Part shown: piece by piece, positions 22,029 through 33,066 of the stretch
Numbering within the stretch: the first letter of the stretch is position 1
How the letters are laid out: every line of letters starts with the position of its first letter
DNA from: Catonia carolina
Taxonomy: Eukaryota; Arthropoda; Insecta; Hemiptera; Achilidae
Direction of reading: 5' to 3'
Assembly (NCBI GenBank): GCA_035578175.1
Contig: JAQMRL010000001.1
Span: forward strand, 187,426,783-187,490,782
DNA: 64,000 nucleotides
Made by a program: the position numbers and the translations under genes
The notes under the pieces: model-generated
Told to the model about the DNA's origin: nothing
The model's database searches: none
The model's input: only the letters and a program-made list of their open reading frames with translations

Positions 22029-22160
22029 GAAAAAGAAATTCCAATTATGTCATCGTGTCAACATATCCATGCTGCACTTAAATGTTGCACAGTTGCTCAG
22101 CCATTAACTATTAGTGATGTTGTAGTAAATTCATTGCTTATATCATCTCAAATGAAAGAG
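22029..22160 (+). CDS. C2orf42: C2orf42 homolog, coding exon 3 (residues 130-173)
   Basis: 44 codons, phase 0, between ttattcag and gtaaaa. It encodes EKEIPIMSSCQHIHAALKCC and SDVVVNSLLISSQMKE, corresponding to the CQHIKLAVNC and LKSSVLNAM region of the human protein. Confidence 0.9.
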
Positions 22161-22499
22161 GTAAAATTGCTATTTCTATTTCCAGTTGAACTGCTATTAC
22201 AATGTTTAAAAGTATAAAATGAAAGGCTTGTAAAGTAATAAATGTGCTCAGATATATTTCTCATCAAGCTTATTGTAGGCAAGTAAATCGTTAAACTCAA
22301 GTATTGAAACCTAAAGGTTGATTCTCACTGTACTTACCGACTCCATTCCATAACCGTATCATATTTGTTCACTTAAATTCTTGTCTATTCACATTTTCCT
22401 TTCCTGTTCAGTTCAATGTGGGTTCAGATACGATTTGATCTGACGAAAACTTAATTCTAGCTGTTATTTTATTAGATAAAGAAGCTAGCTTAAAAGAAA

Positions 22500-22760
22500 A
22501 AGAAAGAAAAATCAACGATTTTAGGTTGAACCCGACGATGTTGGGTGCACACTATGTTGAAGAGAAGAAATATCGAGGGAGATTACGTGACACTATTTAG
22601 AGAACTGAAAGAAGATGAAACCAAATTTCATCAGTGTTTCCGCATGTCAAAATATAAATTCCACAAATTACTATCCATCATACAGTGTTATCAAAAAAAA
22701 ATACTGCATTCAGGGAATCTATTACAGCAGAACAAAAACTCGGTGTTTGTTTAAAATAAA
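22500..22760 (+). pseudogene. PIF/Harbinger nuclease N-terminal remnant
   Basis: Encodes MLKRRNIEGDYVTLFRELKE, then DETKFHQCFRMSKYKFHKLL. This matches the region before the nuclease core of Harbinger transposases (YHTL..EL..D...F..YFRM....F..LL). It stops at 22753, and the DDE core is not visible downstream. Confidence 0.6.
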
Positions 22761-23264
22761 TTTCTGAAACGTAACTGAACGATGTTCCCACTATCAGTGC
22801 CAGTTGCAACTCGTCTCAGCTGGACCACCAAAAATACATTTGCAACTACATGGAACAGAATGTTTGGAAATGGTATGCAATCAGAACGGAAGATGTGTAT
22901 GTGCACACTCATTTATAGTCAATAATATTTTACGTCAATTGAATGGAAACTGAATGTATTGTGACAATCAACCTTAATTCATTCAGTTTGACACAGTTTA
23001 TATATCCAAACTTAATAGGTACTGAATTTTTGAGTATTGGATGTATAATGTAGTGATTAAGTGCTACTGGTAAAGGAATATTCCTAAACTGCAGAACAAA
23101 TAATGAATTTTCTATTTATTTAACATGTAGTTATTAAGGTCCTAGAATAATTCTTTGTAAAAGATGAGGATGTTTTTGAGTATTTTATGGTAATCCAAAA
23201 CAGGGCTTTTGTCACCAAGTACATTCAATAATTTGAAGGATATTTTAAATTGCTGATGCAAAGC

Positions 23265-23620
23265 TGCATAGCAGCTGCGTCAGCGTGATTCAACTTCTTC
23301 ACATGATGACAACTTCTCCCCTTCTGTTCTTCCTCAGTGACTTAGGCCAAGGCTTAACTGTGTGTTTTATCTCCCATAGCTTGTTGCCATGAGAATCTTT
23401 CCATTTCACCTGCCAGGAATCACTGTTGACATGCTTCACCAGACCCATGAAATCTGACACAAGCAGATATTGCGTGAAGGCCGGTTGACGTGCTACCTCC
23501 TTAGCGGCCAGATCAGCAGCCCCATTTCCCGAGATACCAGCATGACTCGGAACCCGGCAGAAAAGAACACTTTCTCCTCTATCATTCAGCTGCTTCCGTA
23601 GATGAATATAAAGTAAAACT
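23265..23620 (-). pseudogene. RNase H domain fragment of a non-LTR retrotransposon
   Basis: The minus-strand frame from about 23615 reads LYIHLRKQLNDRGESVLFCR, then VPSHAGISGNGAADLAAKEV. This is the conserved W/R-VPSH-x-GI-x-GN-x-x-AD-x-x-A motif of LINE-encoded RNase H (clades such as I, R1 or LOA). It continues into KHVNSDSWQVKWKDSHGNKL. No ATG-initiated frame exposes it. The rest of the element is missing. Confidence 0.75.
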
Positions 23621-23824
23621 TGTTATTTAGATTCAAATATTGGATATTGGATATTTGTTCACAATGCAGTCTAACACTTTTTGTTCATACTGTTGGATCG
23701 TGTTTCAGGCTCAATTACATCATAAACATTTTCAGTGGGGTTGTAAAAAAAAACTCTTGCTTTATTGATGTTTTTGATCATATTATTTAAACAAATGAGT
23801 TTTGAATAAAACTTATATTGCTGC

Positions 23825-24045
23825 CTTCGTAGAGTAGTATTAGTGCACTGACCTACAATGCAGAGGTCCTGGGTTTGTGAATAAAACTTATTAATGCTGC
23901 CTCCGTAGAGTAGTAGAGTATTGTAGCACACTAACTTACAATGCAGAGGTCTCTGGTTCGATTTCCAGGTAGGGTCTGGAAATTTTCAGAAGCTAAAACC
24001 CAGTGTAGTGGCTAATAACTCAGCTGTTAATGCTTCAAATAAAGT
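23825..24045 (+). repeat. SINE family D, one copy plus partial duplicate
   Basis: tgcctccgtagagtagt and acaatgcagaggtc appear twice, about 75 bases apart. The second is followed by ggttcgatttcc (pol III B box) and agggtctggaaattt. The same family occurs at 62065-62180. Confidence 0.6.
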
Positions 24046-24470
24046 AAGCAAAACTTATTTTTTCTTATAAGCAGTGCTACTTTCTTTGTTACTTACAATG
24101 TTTTGTTGCTTTTAACTTATTAAAGTGGATTGAAAAAAACGTTTCATTATCTGAAATTTTCTTACCCCATTCTTCAGATGGCTGAGATTTTAATGAACTC
24201 GAATTACATTACTTTAAGTGTTGTAAAATCATTTACTGAATTTGTTGTATCTCATAAGTATAGTTTGTGAATACTGTTCAAATAATTATTTTTGGCGTTT
24301 TTGTATAATTTTAGCTTTTAATGTAGTACACTAACTTGAACAGTCCGATTGGGTGTTCAAACCATCGGTTTTGTTACTAATGTCATTAATGACCCAAAAT
24401 GAATAAATTCAAATGCTCACTGTTCTCTTCAAGGAAGTATCCAAGTAGTAGCCTACCATCTCTTCATATA

Positions 24471-25435
24471 CGAGGTGTGTTCAGAAAGTAAGTACCGTTT
24501 TTAAAAAAAACAAGTAAAACAATTTTTTTCAACACAATTTTATTTCTACATGAAAGCCCAAACCTTAAACAATTTTTCGACGTAGTTTCCACCGATGTTC
24601 AAACACTTGTCGTAGCGGGTGATCAATTTGTCTATACCCTCTTCGTAGAAGGTTCCCACCAACGAATGTAGCCACAACTCCATGGCAGTTTTCACTTCAT
24701 CGTCGGTTTCAAAGCGTTGGCCGCCTAGCTCGTGCTTCATGTGCAGGAACAAGTGGTAGTCAGATGGTGCCAAGTCCGGGCTGTAGGGCGGGTGATCGAA
24801 CTGCTCCAAACGAAATTGTCGAACCAATGTTTAAATGTCACCAGCGGTATGGGGCCGAGCATTGTCATGGAGCAACACAATTCCGTTACTGAGCATTCCT
24901 CTTCGTTTGTTTTGAATTGCCCACCTTAGTTTTCTTAAGGTTTCATACCTTGCTGCATTAATGGTTTCACCTCTTGGGAGAAAATCAATCAGCAAAACAC
25001 CTTTCTGATCCCAAAAGACAATGCACATGATTTTTTGTGCAGACATTGTCGTCTTGAATTTTTGTTTCTTCGGGGATTGCGTGTGTCGCCACTCCAGTGA
25101 CTGCTGTTTAGATTCCGGTGTGACATGACGGACCCAAGTTTCATCACCTATCACAATTTTATTTAAAAAATCCTCACCATAATCACTGTACTGTGTGAGA
25201 AAAGTCAAAGCACTTCCGAGTCTCTTGGTTTTGTGCATGTCAGTGGTGGGAACCTTCTACGAAGAAGGTATAGACAAATTGATCACCCGCTACGACAAGT
25301 GTTTGAACATTGCTGGAAACTATGTCAAAAAATAGTTTAAGGTTTGGGCTTTCATGTAGAAATAAAATTGTAGTGAAAAAAATTGTTTTACTTGTTTTTT
25401 TTAAAAAACGGTACTTACTTTCTAAACACACCTCG
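24471..25435 (-). mobile_element. Mariner element with its 5' end replaced by an inverted copy of its 3' end
   Basis: Ends cgaggtgtgttcagaaagta (right end: cgaggtgtgtttagaaagta), flanked by TA. On the minus strand 25238-24831 encodes LNKIVIGDETWVRHVTPESK (first Asp in GDETW) and VLLHDNARPHTAGDI. After a frame break, 24827-24546 encodes FDHPPYSPDLAPSDYHLFLH and GTFYEEGIDKLITRYDKCL: a DD34D mariner. The N-terminal third is missing. Instead, 25243-25435 is the reverse complement of 24471-24665 (tggtgggaaccttctacgaa, gatcacccgctacgacaagt, ggtttgggctttcatg on both sides). The element therefore has two 3' termini. Confidence 0.88.
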
Positions 25436-25592
25436 TAGTAGGTTGGCTTCACTCAAACGGACATGATTTGCACCTACCATTAGATGTACATAAAATATTT
25501 TGTCCATTTATTGGTGCCTCCTGTAATAATTTTCCAATATCCAATTTACATGGAGCTAAATTATTATAAGTGTGTATTTTTATTATTTGTAG

Positions 25593-25781
25593 ATGATTTG
25601 GCAGCTTAACTCGGAAAGTAGTGGTCCTTTAGTGCAAAGAGTTTCAAAAAATATAATGGCTGTAAAATGTAAAGTCAATGCTAAACATCCAGTTGGATTT
25701 TTACACGTCTCATTTCTTGTCTCGAAAAGTATTTCCAAAGAATCTCAGATTCATTTTACATGTGGTTGTCGTCCTTCTAAG
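25593..25781 (+). CDS. C2orf42: C2orf42 homolog, coding exon 4 (residues 174-236)
   Basis: 63 codons, phase 0, between ttatttgtag and gtaagt. It starts MIWQLNSESSGPLVQRVSKN, matching IWQLATEPTGPLVQRITKN. It ends FTCGCRPSK, supplying the first pair (C230, C232) of a SWIM-like CxC...CxH zinc motif that is completed in exon 5. Confidence 0.93.
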
Positions 25782-25841
25782 GTAAGTTAAAAAAATCTGG
25801 TATAAAATACTTAAACAACTTTGTCTTGTCAATGTAAATAA

Positions 25842-27200
25842 TCTATAATATATAAAGCCCCAGCCACTAATGACTCCCTGATGGAAATTCTCGCCTATTA
25901 GGAGGTCTCTAAAAGCTCAGGGGATGCGTCCGAATATTTCAAACTTTTTAACGAAGTTTCGTAGCGCAAAGGCCACTGCGACCATTTTTGTTCCCCTCCC
26001 GAAGTACATTAAGACCATATATATAAAGTTGCCCTTAACCCGCCGGTTCGCTGGAAAAACTCAAAAAACAAAAATTCGGCTTTTTTGGGGTTGCAGTATT
26101 TAGGTTTTTCTTTGTAACACAACTTGAAGACGGGTTTCATCGACAAATTTTTATTAGGACCACATTACACTAACTCCCGGAATCACGGGTGACTTTTCAA
26201 ATTTTAGATCGGGGTCCTACGGGGTTTGGTACCCTTATTTAAAAATTATGTAATTTTTAAATTTTTAGAATACAAAAAATTTGATAACGGCATGTCGTTT
26301 GGCGTTAAAAACTACATAAAAATGTGATAAACCAAAAATTTTAAAGTTGCACCCTCTTTTTTGCAGTAGGGTTTGTATTTTTTTATCTCATTAACGGTGC
26401 ATCGTAAAAATAAATTGTACAGAATATTTTTTGTACCCCTTTTAATGTACTTCAAAATCATATAGCTATCGTTGTCCTCAACTTGCCGGTTCGGTAAAAA
26501 AACTAAAAAAACAAAATTTCGGCTTTTTTGGGGTTGCATTTTTCAAGTTTTCTTCTGTAACACCATCAAAACGGGTTTCTTTGGAAAATTTTTGCTAGGA
26601 CCACATTACACGTACCCTCCGCATTATGGGAAATTTTTCAAATTTTAAATCAAGGTCCTACGGGGGTTGCTACCCTTATCTAAAAATAATGAAAATTGTA
26701 AATTTTTAGAACATAAAAAATCTGTTACCGGCATGTTGTTTGGCGTTAAAAATTACACAAAAATTTTATAACCCGAAAATTCTCAATCAGCACCCTCTAG
26801 CCTGCGGTAGGGGTTGTATTTTTTTATCTCCTAAACGGTGCATCGTAGAGAAAAATTGTATAGAATATTTTTTGTACCCCTTGCAAAGTACTTTAAAACC
26901 ATATAGCTATTGTTGCCCTTAACTTGCCGGTTTGGTGAGAAAACTCAAAAAACAAAATTTCGGCTTTTTGGGGTTTGCCGTTTTCAGGTATTCCTATCTT
27001 TATACTTTCAAAACGGTTTTTTAGGCAAATTTTTATTAACAAAACGTTACAGGTACGTAACGTTCATTAATTCATTCACCTTGTGGCAAATGGTTCTGAC
27101 CCACATATGAATTCTGATCCACCTACCCCTCTGAGGCCGAGACACGGAAGCAGCGCGAAGCGCTGCTGGAGTGGCGAGTATATTATTTTATAATCCACGT
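25842..27200 (+). mobile_element. Helitron-like insertion with 442-bp tandem units
   Basis: It starts tctataatatataaagcccc and near its other end has a perfect 8-bp hairpin with a GAA loop (agcagcgc-gaa-gcgctgct, 27149-27167). Both are features seen in Helitron-type elements. The interior is about 2.3 tandem units: ggcttttttggggttgc at 26078, 26521 and (one T shorter) 26962. Companion words (tttggcgttaaaaa, ggtgcatcgta, ttgccggtt) keep the same spacing. No coding capacity. The class is inferred from ends alone. Confidence 0.5.
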
Positions 27201-27320
27201 TTAATCTTGGTAAAATAATGTAAAATGAAAAACAACCTAATTCTAATCATGAGTGAATGAAGCGAAATTAAACTATGTTTGACTTAAAAATACAGGAAAT
27301 CACTAATTGATGCTTTACTA

Positions 27321-27478
27321 GACTAGTGGTGTAGTGGTCAGCGCAACTGGCTACTATGCCGGGGTCCCGGGTTCGATTCCCAGTCAGGTCTGGCATTTTT
27401 TTCATCTGTAAATCACCACATATCATTACCTACACATAAGCCCAAGGCTTATGTAGACATCACTCAATAAAAAAAAAA
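27321..27478 (+). mobile_element. tRNA-derived SINE family A
   Basis: A box-like tggtgtagtggtcagcg, B box ggttcgattcc, then ggtctggcattttt and the family tail cataagcccaaggcttatg...tcactcaataaaaaa. It lacks a tRNA fold, so it is not a tRNA gene. Confidence 0.8.
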
Positions 27479-28269
27479 TATGAAAATTACGTTCAGAAAA
27501 ATTTGAATGTTACAATACATGAAATTGACATGAAAACTATGCTTTCCTTCCCTATAATATTCATATAAGGCTAGAGAAAGTAAAAATATTGCTAATAAAT
27601 TCATGAATAATAAATACATAAAAAGCGGGGTAAATGCATCACGGAAATAATAATATTCAACACAATAGTACCTACACAGCATAATGACTTATGGGACTGA
27701 TAGTTGAGTAGTAAATAAAAGACATATAGGTAAGGTTAATATGACGAGATGGATTTTTGGAGGCGAAGCTGTGGGCTGATGAGAATAGACTAGTTACCAC
27801 GAGGTAAATTGGAAAGAAAAAGGTGGTGGAGAGCTATGTTTTGAGGAAATGTTTTGTAGAGGTAAAGAATCTAATATAGTTTTGGCGTGTAAGTAGGGCA
27901 AATGGATAACATAAAGGAAACCAATAGGAAGGTGCTAGAAAGGTAGACCCGACGATCCTTAATAAATAAGGTGGATGAGGCCTTGGAATATAGATGACTC
28001 TAGGAGGAGGATTTGATGGATCAGAATAAATGGTGGCAAAAGTTGAGAAAGGGAGGGTTGTGATAACTGTAAGAAACCTGTAAAAGAAAAAAATTTATCT
28101 AGGATTAGCGGTAAGTCACTTCTCTCCTTGTTTTATTCTCTAAAACTTGTAGGAGTTCACTGCTTGTTGGTTGTTAGTCTGTAAAGTAACTACTTAACTA
28201 CAAAAATTTACTGATGTCTTATTGTACTCTGAAACCTAAAGAAACTTTGTTATTCATATTTTGTTTCAG

Positions 28270-28456
28270 ACAAAAAACGTTTTTAAAACTGATGACGGTA
28301 GTTTGAAGGTTGATACACTGCGCAGATGTGTTCATTATTATACATGTGTTGCTGCATTTGCTTCTGATCCGAAACTTAGTGATGAATTTAGTGCTGTTGT
28401 CGATATGGAATATCCACACAAGGAACCTTTAGTTGATATAAATCTTCAAAATCCAA
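28270..28456 (+). CDS. C2orf42: C2orf42 homolog, coding exon 5
   Basis: 187 bases, phase 0 to 1. RRCVHYYTCVAAFASDPKLS matches [20 protein letters not shown] in human and gives C256-x-H258, the second half of the CxC...CxH motif begun in exon 4. Ends with a split codon before gtaagt. A MITE copy begins 43 bases after the donor. Confidence 0.92.
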
Positions 28457-28499
28457 GTAAGTTGTTAATTTATCTATTCATTCATTCTTGTACATTTTG

Positions 28500-29430
28500 A
28501 CTTTCTCTTGCCTATATGAATATGTAGGAAGGAAATTATTGTTTTCATGGCGATTTTTCGAAATCGAGTTTTCACTGGATCTACACATTTTCAGACCCCT
28601 GAACCCAAAAAACATGTTTTTAGCGATTGGTCTGTGTAAACAGAATATCTCAAGAACGGAACATCGTATGAACTTGAAACTTAACTACACATTACTACCG
28701 GACCCGACACAAACATTTTCATCAAAATCTGTCAACCGGAAGTAGTAGTTTATTCGTCTAATTTTTCTTTTTTTTTGCAATTTCCTCAAAAACGGCTCGT
28801 ACAATTATTTTTAAAATCACCACGTTTACTAAATTTGTTATGCTTTACAAGATAGGGTAGCGTCAAGTCTGCTGAAATTCTTGGAGAGGCTGTTTTCATG
28901 TAAAAAAATTGTTTTTTTAAGATTGCTGCTTTAATATGCATTATAGCGCAAAAATGTATATAATAAAAGTTGTAGACAATTTAAAATCCTGCAACTTTTA
29001 TTTCAAACTTTTTTTGTATAACGCTAAGTTTAGCGGTAATTAGTGATTTTCTGTTTTTTCTCACGAAAACATGTAAAAAAAGTTGATTTTTTAATGATTT
29101 CAGCCTTTGTATGCATTTTACGACAAAAGTGTATATAAAATCAAATTTATAAAAAATTAAAAGATCGACAACTTTTATTTAAGGCATTTTTTTTACAGGG
29201 CCTAGTTTAGCGTAAAAGAGTGACTTTTCTGTATTTTTATGCCAAACTGAGGTTAATTTTCATTTTGCGTCTTTCACTCATGATTAAAATTAGTTTATGT
29301 TAATTGAGGTTAGTTTTTTTGTTCATTTCTAATGTTTTATTACTAATGTTAGATTATATTGTTCATTTTTTGCATTGGCAAGGGAAAGTTGTATGAGTGT
29401 TTCACAGCAGATTTTTGTAGTTTTTAAAGT
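28500..29430 (-). mobile_element. MITE family M, inverted copy
   Basis: Starts actttctcttgcc and ends ggcaagggaaagttgtatga. The interior is collinear with the reverse complement of 1672-2609, including the hairpin (about 28955-29000), but lacks most of the AC microsatellite. Confidence 0.75.
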
Positions 29431-30214
29431 TAACTCATAAGATTAGTGACGTGTAAATTTATTTTTAATTGATGAAAAATGAATATCACACTGTTGCTAA
29501 ACCTGTACAGTATATGTGTTTGATTCTGTAGAAAATAAAACCTCTTATTCAGCATCACTTGACTATTTGGGATGCTCCATTTCTTCAATTACTCCCATGT
29601 ACTGACATTAGCTGAATAGTTTTGATATTTTATGTATTAACACCATTGACTCCTCGTAGATAAATATGTGAAAATGAATTTAAGAATTTACCAGATTGGT
29701 TTTACACAATCCTTCGTGCTAAGAAAGTAATTGGCCTTCGGGCCAGCCCAGTCAGTCAACTGGTAGAAAGTCGCTATTATTTGTTAAGTAACACCGGTTG
29801 GGCAAGCGACTTTGTATGGTGACCAGTTGACAGCTATCCATGAACAAACTCTACTGGGGGTCCCTGTTCAAACTCAAGTCTAATCCACGTCAAAAAAAAA
29901 AATAAACAGCAAAAAGCAGCGATCAAATTGGGTAGTTGTCAACAATATACAGTTCCCGATAACAAATAAAAGCTAAAAAACAAAGTAACTGCTTCAAAGT
30001 GATGTGGAGTGGAAGGGGAATTCCTTTCCTTTGACTGTTTGTTTTTGTCGTTTCCTGTAACATGGTTTATATTGTGCACCAGTAAAAAGAAATTATTTTT
30101 GTTAGTATCGTTTCTTGTCATCATAAAGTTTGTTGTCTTTTCTGAATGTTATGGATCTCGGCCATAACATTGGCGCATTGGCGCCAATGTTGACCACATT
30201 GGATGTCGGCCGCA
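29430..30214. other. Intron 5, with a possible SINE-like block at 29735-29900
   Basis: gcccagtcagtcaactggta...ctgttcaaactcaagtc ends in an A tract and has box-like words, but I cannot link it to another copy. agtgatgtggagtggaaggg (29999) recurs at 31310, so an unresolved repeat is present. Confidence 0.35.
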
Positions 30215-30365
30215 TTGGCGCAGTTGGTAACGTGCTCGCCTCTCATCATGCGGTCTTGGGTTCGAATCCCATTCAGGCACGGCATATTTTCATACGTTAC
30301 AAAAAAATCATTTCATCTGTCACCGTCTGCATTAGCAGTATTTGCAGAACAGTCGGACGTTAAAC

Positions 30366-30437
<72 letters not shown>
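30214..30437 (+). mobile_element. tRNA-derived SINE family B with a 74-base poly(A)
   Basis: ggccgcattggcgcagttgg (A box region), ggttcgaatcc (B box), then catacgttacaaaaaaatca, ctgcattagcag and gtcggacgttaaacc, followed by an uninterrupted A run at about 30366-30437. The same family occurs at 38495-38660 and 58089-58267. The poly-lysine frame over the tail is an artefact. Confidence 0.85.
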
Positions 30438-30441
<4 letters not shown>

Positions 30442-30726
30442 TATACACCCAAATCCTGTAATCAATGAAGTATAGGCCCTACATGTTAGTTGGGTAAAAA
30501 AATAATGCTTTTTAGAGGCTGGAAGTAATGATATAGTGAAAATATTCTGTAAAAGGAAAAAGTGACGTAACCGTGTCTTGGGCCAGTCTAAGCTGGTGGG
30601 AGTAGTCTGTATGGAAAAGTCCATTTAATAAAGAGAGGAGTGTGCGTGAGTAGTGCTACTTGACAATTCTGCAGTTGAGTTCTAACCTTAGTGTATTGAA
30701 GTGATTAATTTTTATTTTATTTTTTC

Positions 30727-30890
30727 ATTGAGTGATGATGCGTACATAAGCCTTGGGCTTGTGTGTAGGTAATGATATGTGGTGATTTACAGATGAAAAA
30801 AATGCCAGGCCTGACCGGGAATCGAACTCAGGACCCAGACATAGTAGCCAGTTGCACTGGCCACTACACCATGGGCTGGCCATTATAATA
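30727..30890 (-). mobile_element. SINE family A, inverted copy
   Basis: Reverse complement carries ccatggtgtagtggccagtg, gagttcgattcc, ggtctggcatttttt-like words and the cccaaggcttatg tail. Confidence 0.75.
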
Positions 30891-31472
30891 TATTAGTTAG
30901 TTATTAAAGTGAAGTGTTATTCTACACAAATGTTATAATCTATCTTAGTTGTTCTATCTCATGTAAGCTAGTTATTTTTATCATTTACTATATTGCTATT
31001 TATCGGATTTTAATTGCTAATGTAGTGTCTTATATTATTCAAAGCTATTTACTTTTTTTTGACTTTGTTCAGTTCTGAGTTTATATAAAATGAGTGAAAA
31101 TAGAGGAAAAAATAAAGTCTGCAAAAAAGGTCAAGTTTTGCGTAGTCAAAGTCATGAAATTATTTATAGTGTGATAACGGTTTTTTAATGGGAAGTGAAA
31201 GAGGGACCGTATCATTGGTTTTCATTTCTTATAATAGAAGCTAATAATATCAGGCAGATTAGTAGCATTCAAGCTGCCGTTGTTATGCGGTTCGGCTAGT
31301 ATTACACGTGATGTGGAGTGGAAGGGGAATTCCTTTCTCACTTTCTTACAACTATAAGCTGCAATACTTATCATTTTTTGTTTTAATTAGTAAAACCTGT
31401 AACAGTTCAAATTGCTTTTGACTGTTTGCCTAAGCAACAAAATTTAAAAAAATCTGGTGTGAAACACTCACA

Positions 31473-32385
31473 GCTTTCTCTTGCCAATACAAATAATTAA
31501 CAATAATGCTACCATTAGTAATAAAACATTAGAAATAAACAAAAAACTAACCTCAATAAACATAACCTAATTTTAATCATGAGTGAAGACGCAAAATGAA
31601 AATCAACCTCAGTTTGGCTTTAAAATACGGAAAATCACACTTTCACGCTAAACTAGGCTCTGTAGAGAAAAATGCTATAACAAAAGTTGTAGATCTTTTA
31701 ATTTCCTATAAATTTGATTATATACACTTTTGTCGTAAAATGCATTCTAAGACCAAAATCTTAAAAAAATCGATTTTTCACTTGTTTTCGTGAGAAAAAA
31801 AACAAAAAATTGCTTATTATCGCTAAACTAAGCGTTATACAAAAAATTGTTTGAAATAAAAGTTGTAGAATTTTAAATTCTCTACAACTTAATTTTATAC
31901 ATTTTTGCGGTAAAATGCATAATAAAGCCGCAATCTTAAAAAAACAATTTTTTTACGTGAAAACAGCCTCACTAAGAATTTCAGGAAACATGGTGCCTAC
32001 CCTATCTTGCAGAGCATATTTTATATAAAAATTTATATAAAAAATTAAGTAAATGAGGCGATTTTAAAAAAAAATTGTAGGACCAGTTTTTGAGAAAATC
32101 GCAAAAAAATTACACGAATAAACTACTACTTCCGGTTGACCGATTTTGATGAAAATGTTCGTGTCGGGTCCGGTAGTGGTATGTAACTTAAGTTTCAAGT
32201 TTGTACGATGTTTCGTTCTTGAGATATTTTGTATACACACACACACACACAGACCAATCGCTAAAAACATGTTTTTTGGGCTCAGGGGTCTGAAAATGTG
32301 TAGATCCGGTGAAAACTCGGATTTCGAAAAATCGACATGAAAACAATACTTTTCTTACTATATATTCATATTGGCAAGAGAAAGT
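31473..32385 (+). mobile_element. MITE family M, full-length copy
   Basis: Starts gctttctcttgcc and ends ggcaagagaaagt. Collinear with 1672-2609 at high identity, with a shorter (AC)n at 32232-32251. Confidence 0.78.
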
Positions 32386-32389
32386 AAAA

Positions 32390-33066
32390 ATAAAATGCAT
32401 TATTATTTAAGTTACTAATTAGCTTTATAGCAGCAGAATCCATATAAATGTATTGTTTTTTTTGTACGTATAAAACAACTTTTTATATTAACCTTTTACT
32501 GCTTCTTATTCCTGGTTTTTTACAATTACTTTCGCAGTGCGCACTGCTTTTTCAGGTAATAAGATATAGTTTCTAGAAACTGTTTATGAACATTGCACAT
32601 TTTTTTGTCAAAGGTTTGAATTAAAGTGATTATAAAATGGAAAAATGTATTGATATTGCTATCTATTTCAGAAAGTGGAACTAAATTTTTATTATATATT
32701 TATAATTGATGATAAATTTTAACCAGTTATCTTTGTTAAAATTTATCTATGTCAAACTTTATAAGTTTTTTTATGCATACATAAAAAACAATACATTAAT
32801 ATATGCATTATTCGTTGGCACCAGCTAATTTTTGACAAATGGTGTTTTGAAGTATGAAGTTAACATGCAGTATGGAAAAAAAATCTTATTAAGGTTTATT
32901 GAAGTAGATGTAATTAATTACTTTACATAGTTTGATATTTAAAAGTGTAAACGGTACTTTTTGGTTTTAAATTTAGCTATTACACACATTAATACTATTG
33001 TAGAAGGTGAAGGATAATTTGATGAAACATGCCAGATCTGAGTATAAAGCATTAAAAGATTTTATA
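32390..33066. other. Intron 5, no feature seen
   Basis: AT-rich; nothing recognisable. Confidence 0.35.

Larger units (their letters stand above)
25789..27595 (+). mobile_element. MITE family M copy, split by two later insertions
   Basis: Pieces of family M in order: aaaaatctggt...caactttgtcttgtcaatg (25789-25841), cctaattctaatcatgagtg and following (about 27205-27318), and atgaaaactatgctttcctt...ggctagagaaagt (about 27520-27590). The Helitron-like block and a SINE lie between them. The first piece starts only 8 bases after the exon 4 splice donor begins. Confidence 0.6.

Noticed and set aside
27321..27400. Possible tRNA gene (A and B boxes present)
   Set aside because: No cloverleaf with matched acceptor stem; shared SINE tail and several copies. 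The same reasoning applies to 30214, 48940, 58089 and 59816.
30203..30475. Open frames rich in poly-lysine (plus) or poly-phenylalanine (minus)
   Set aside because: They translate the poly(A) tail of a SINE.
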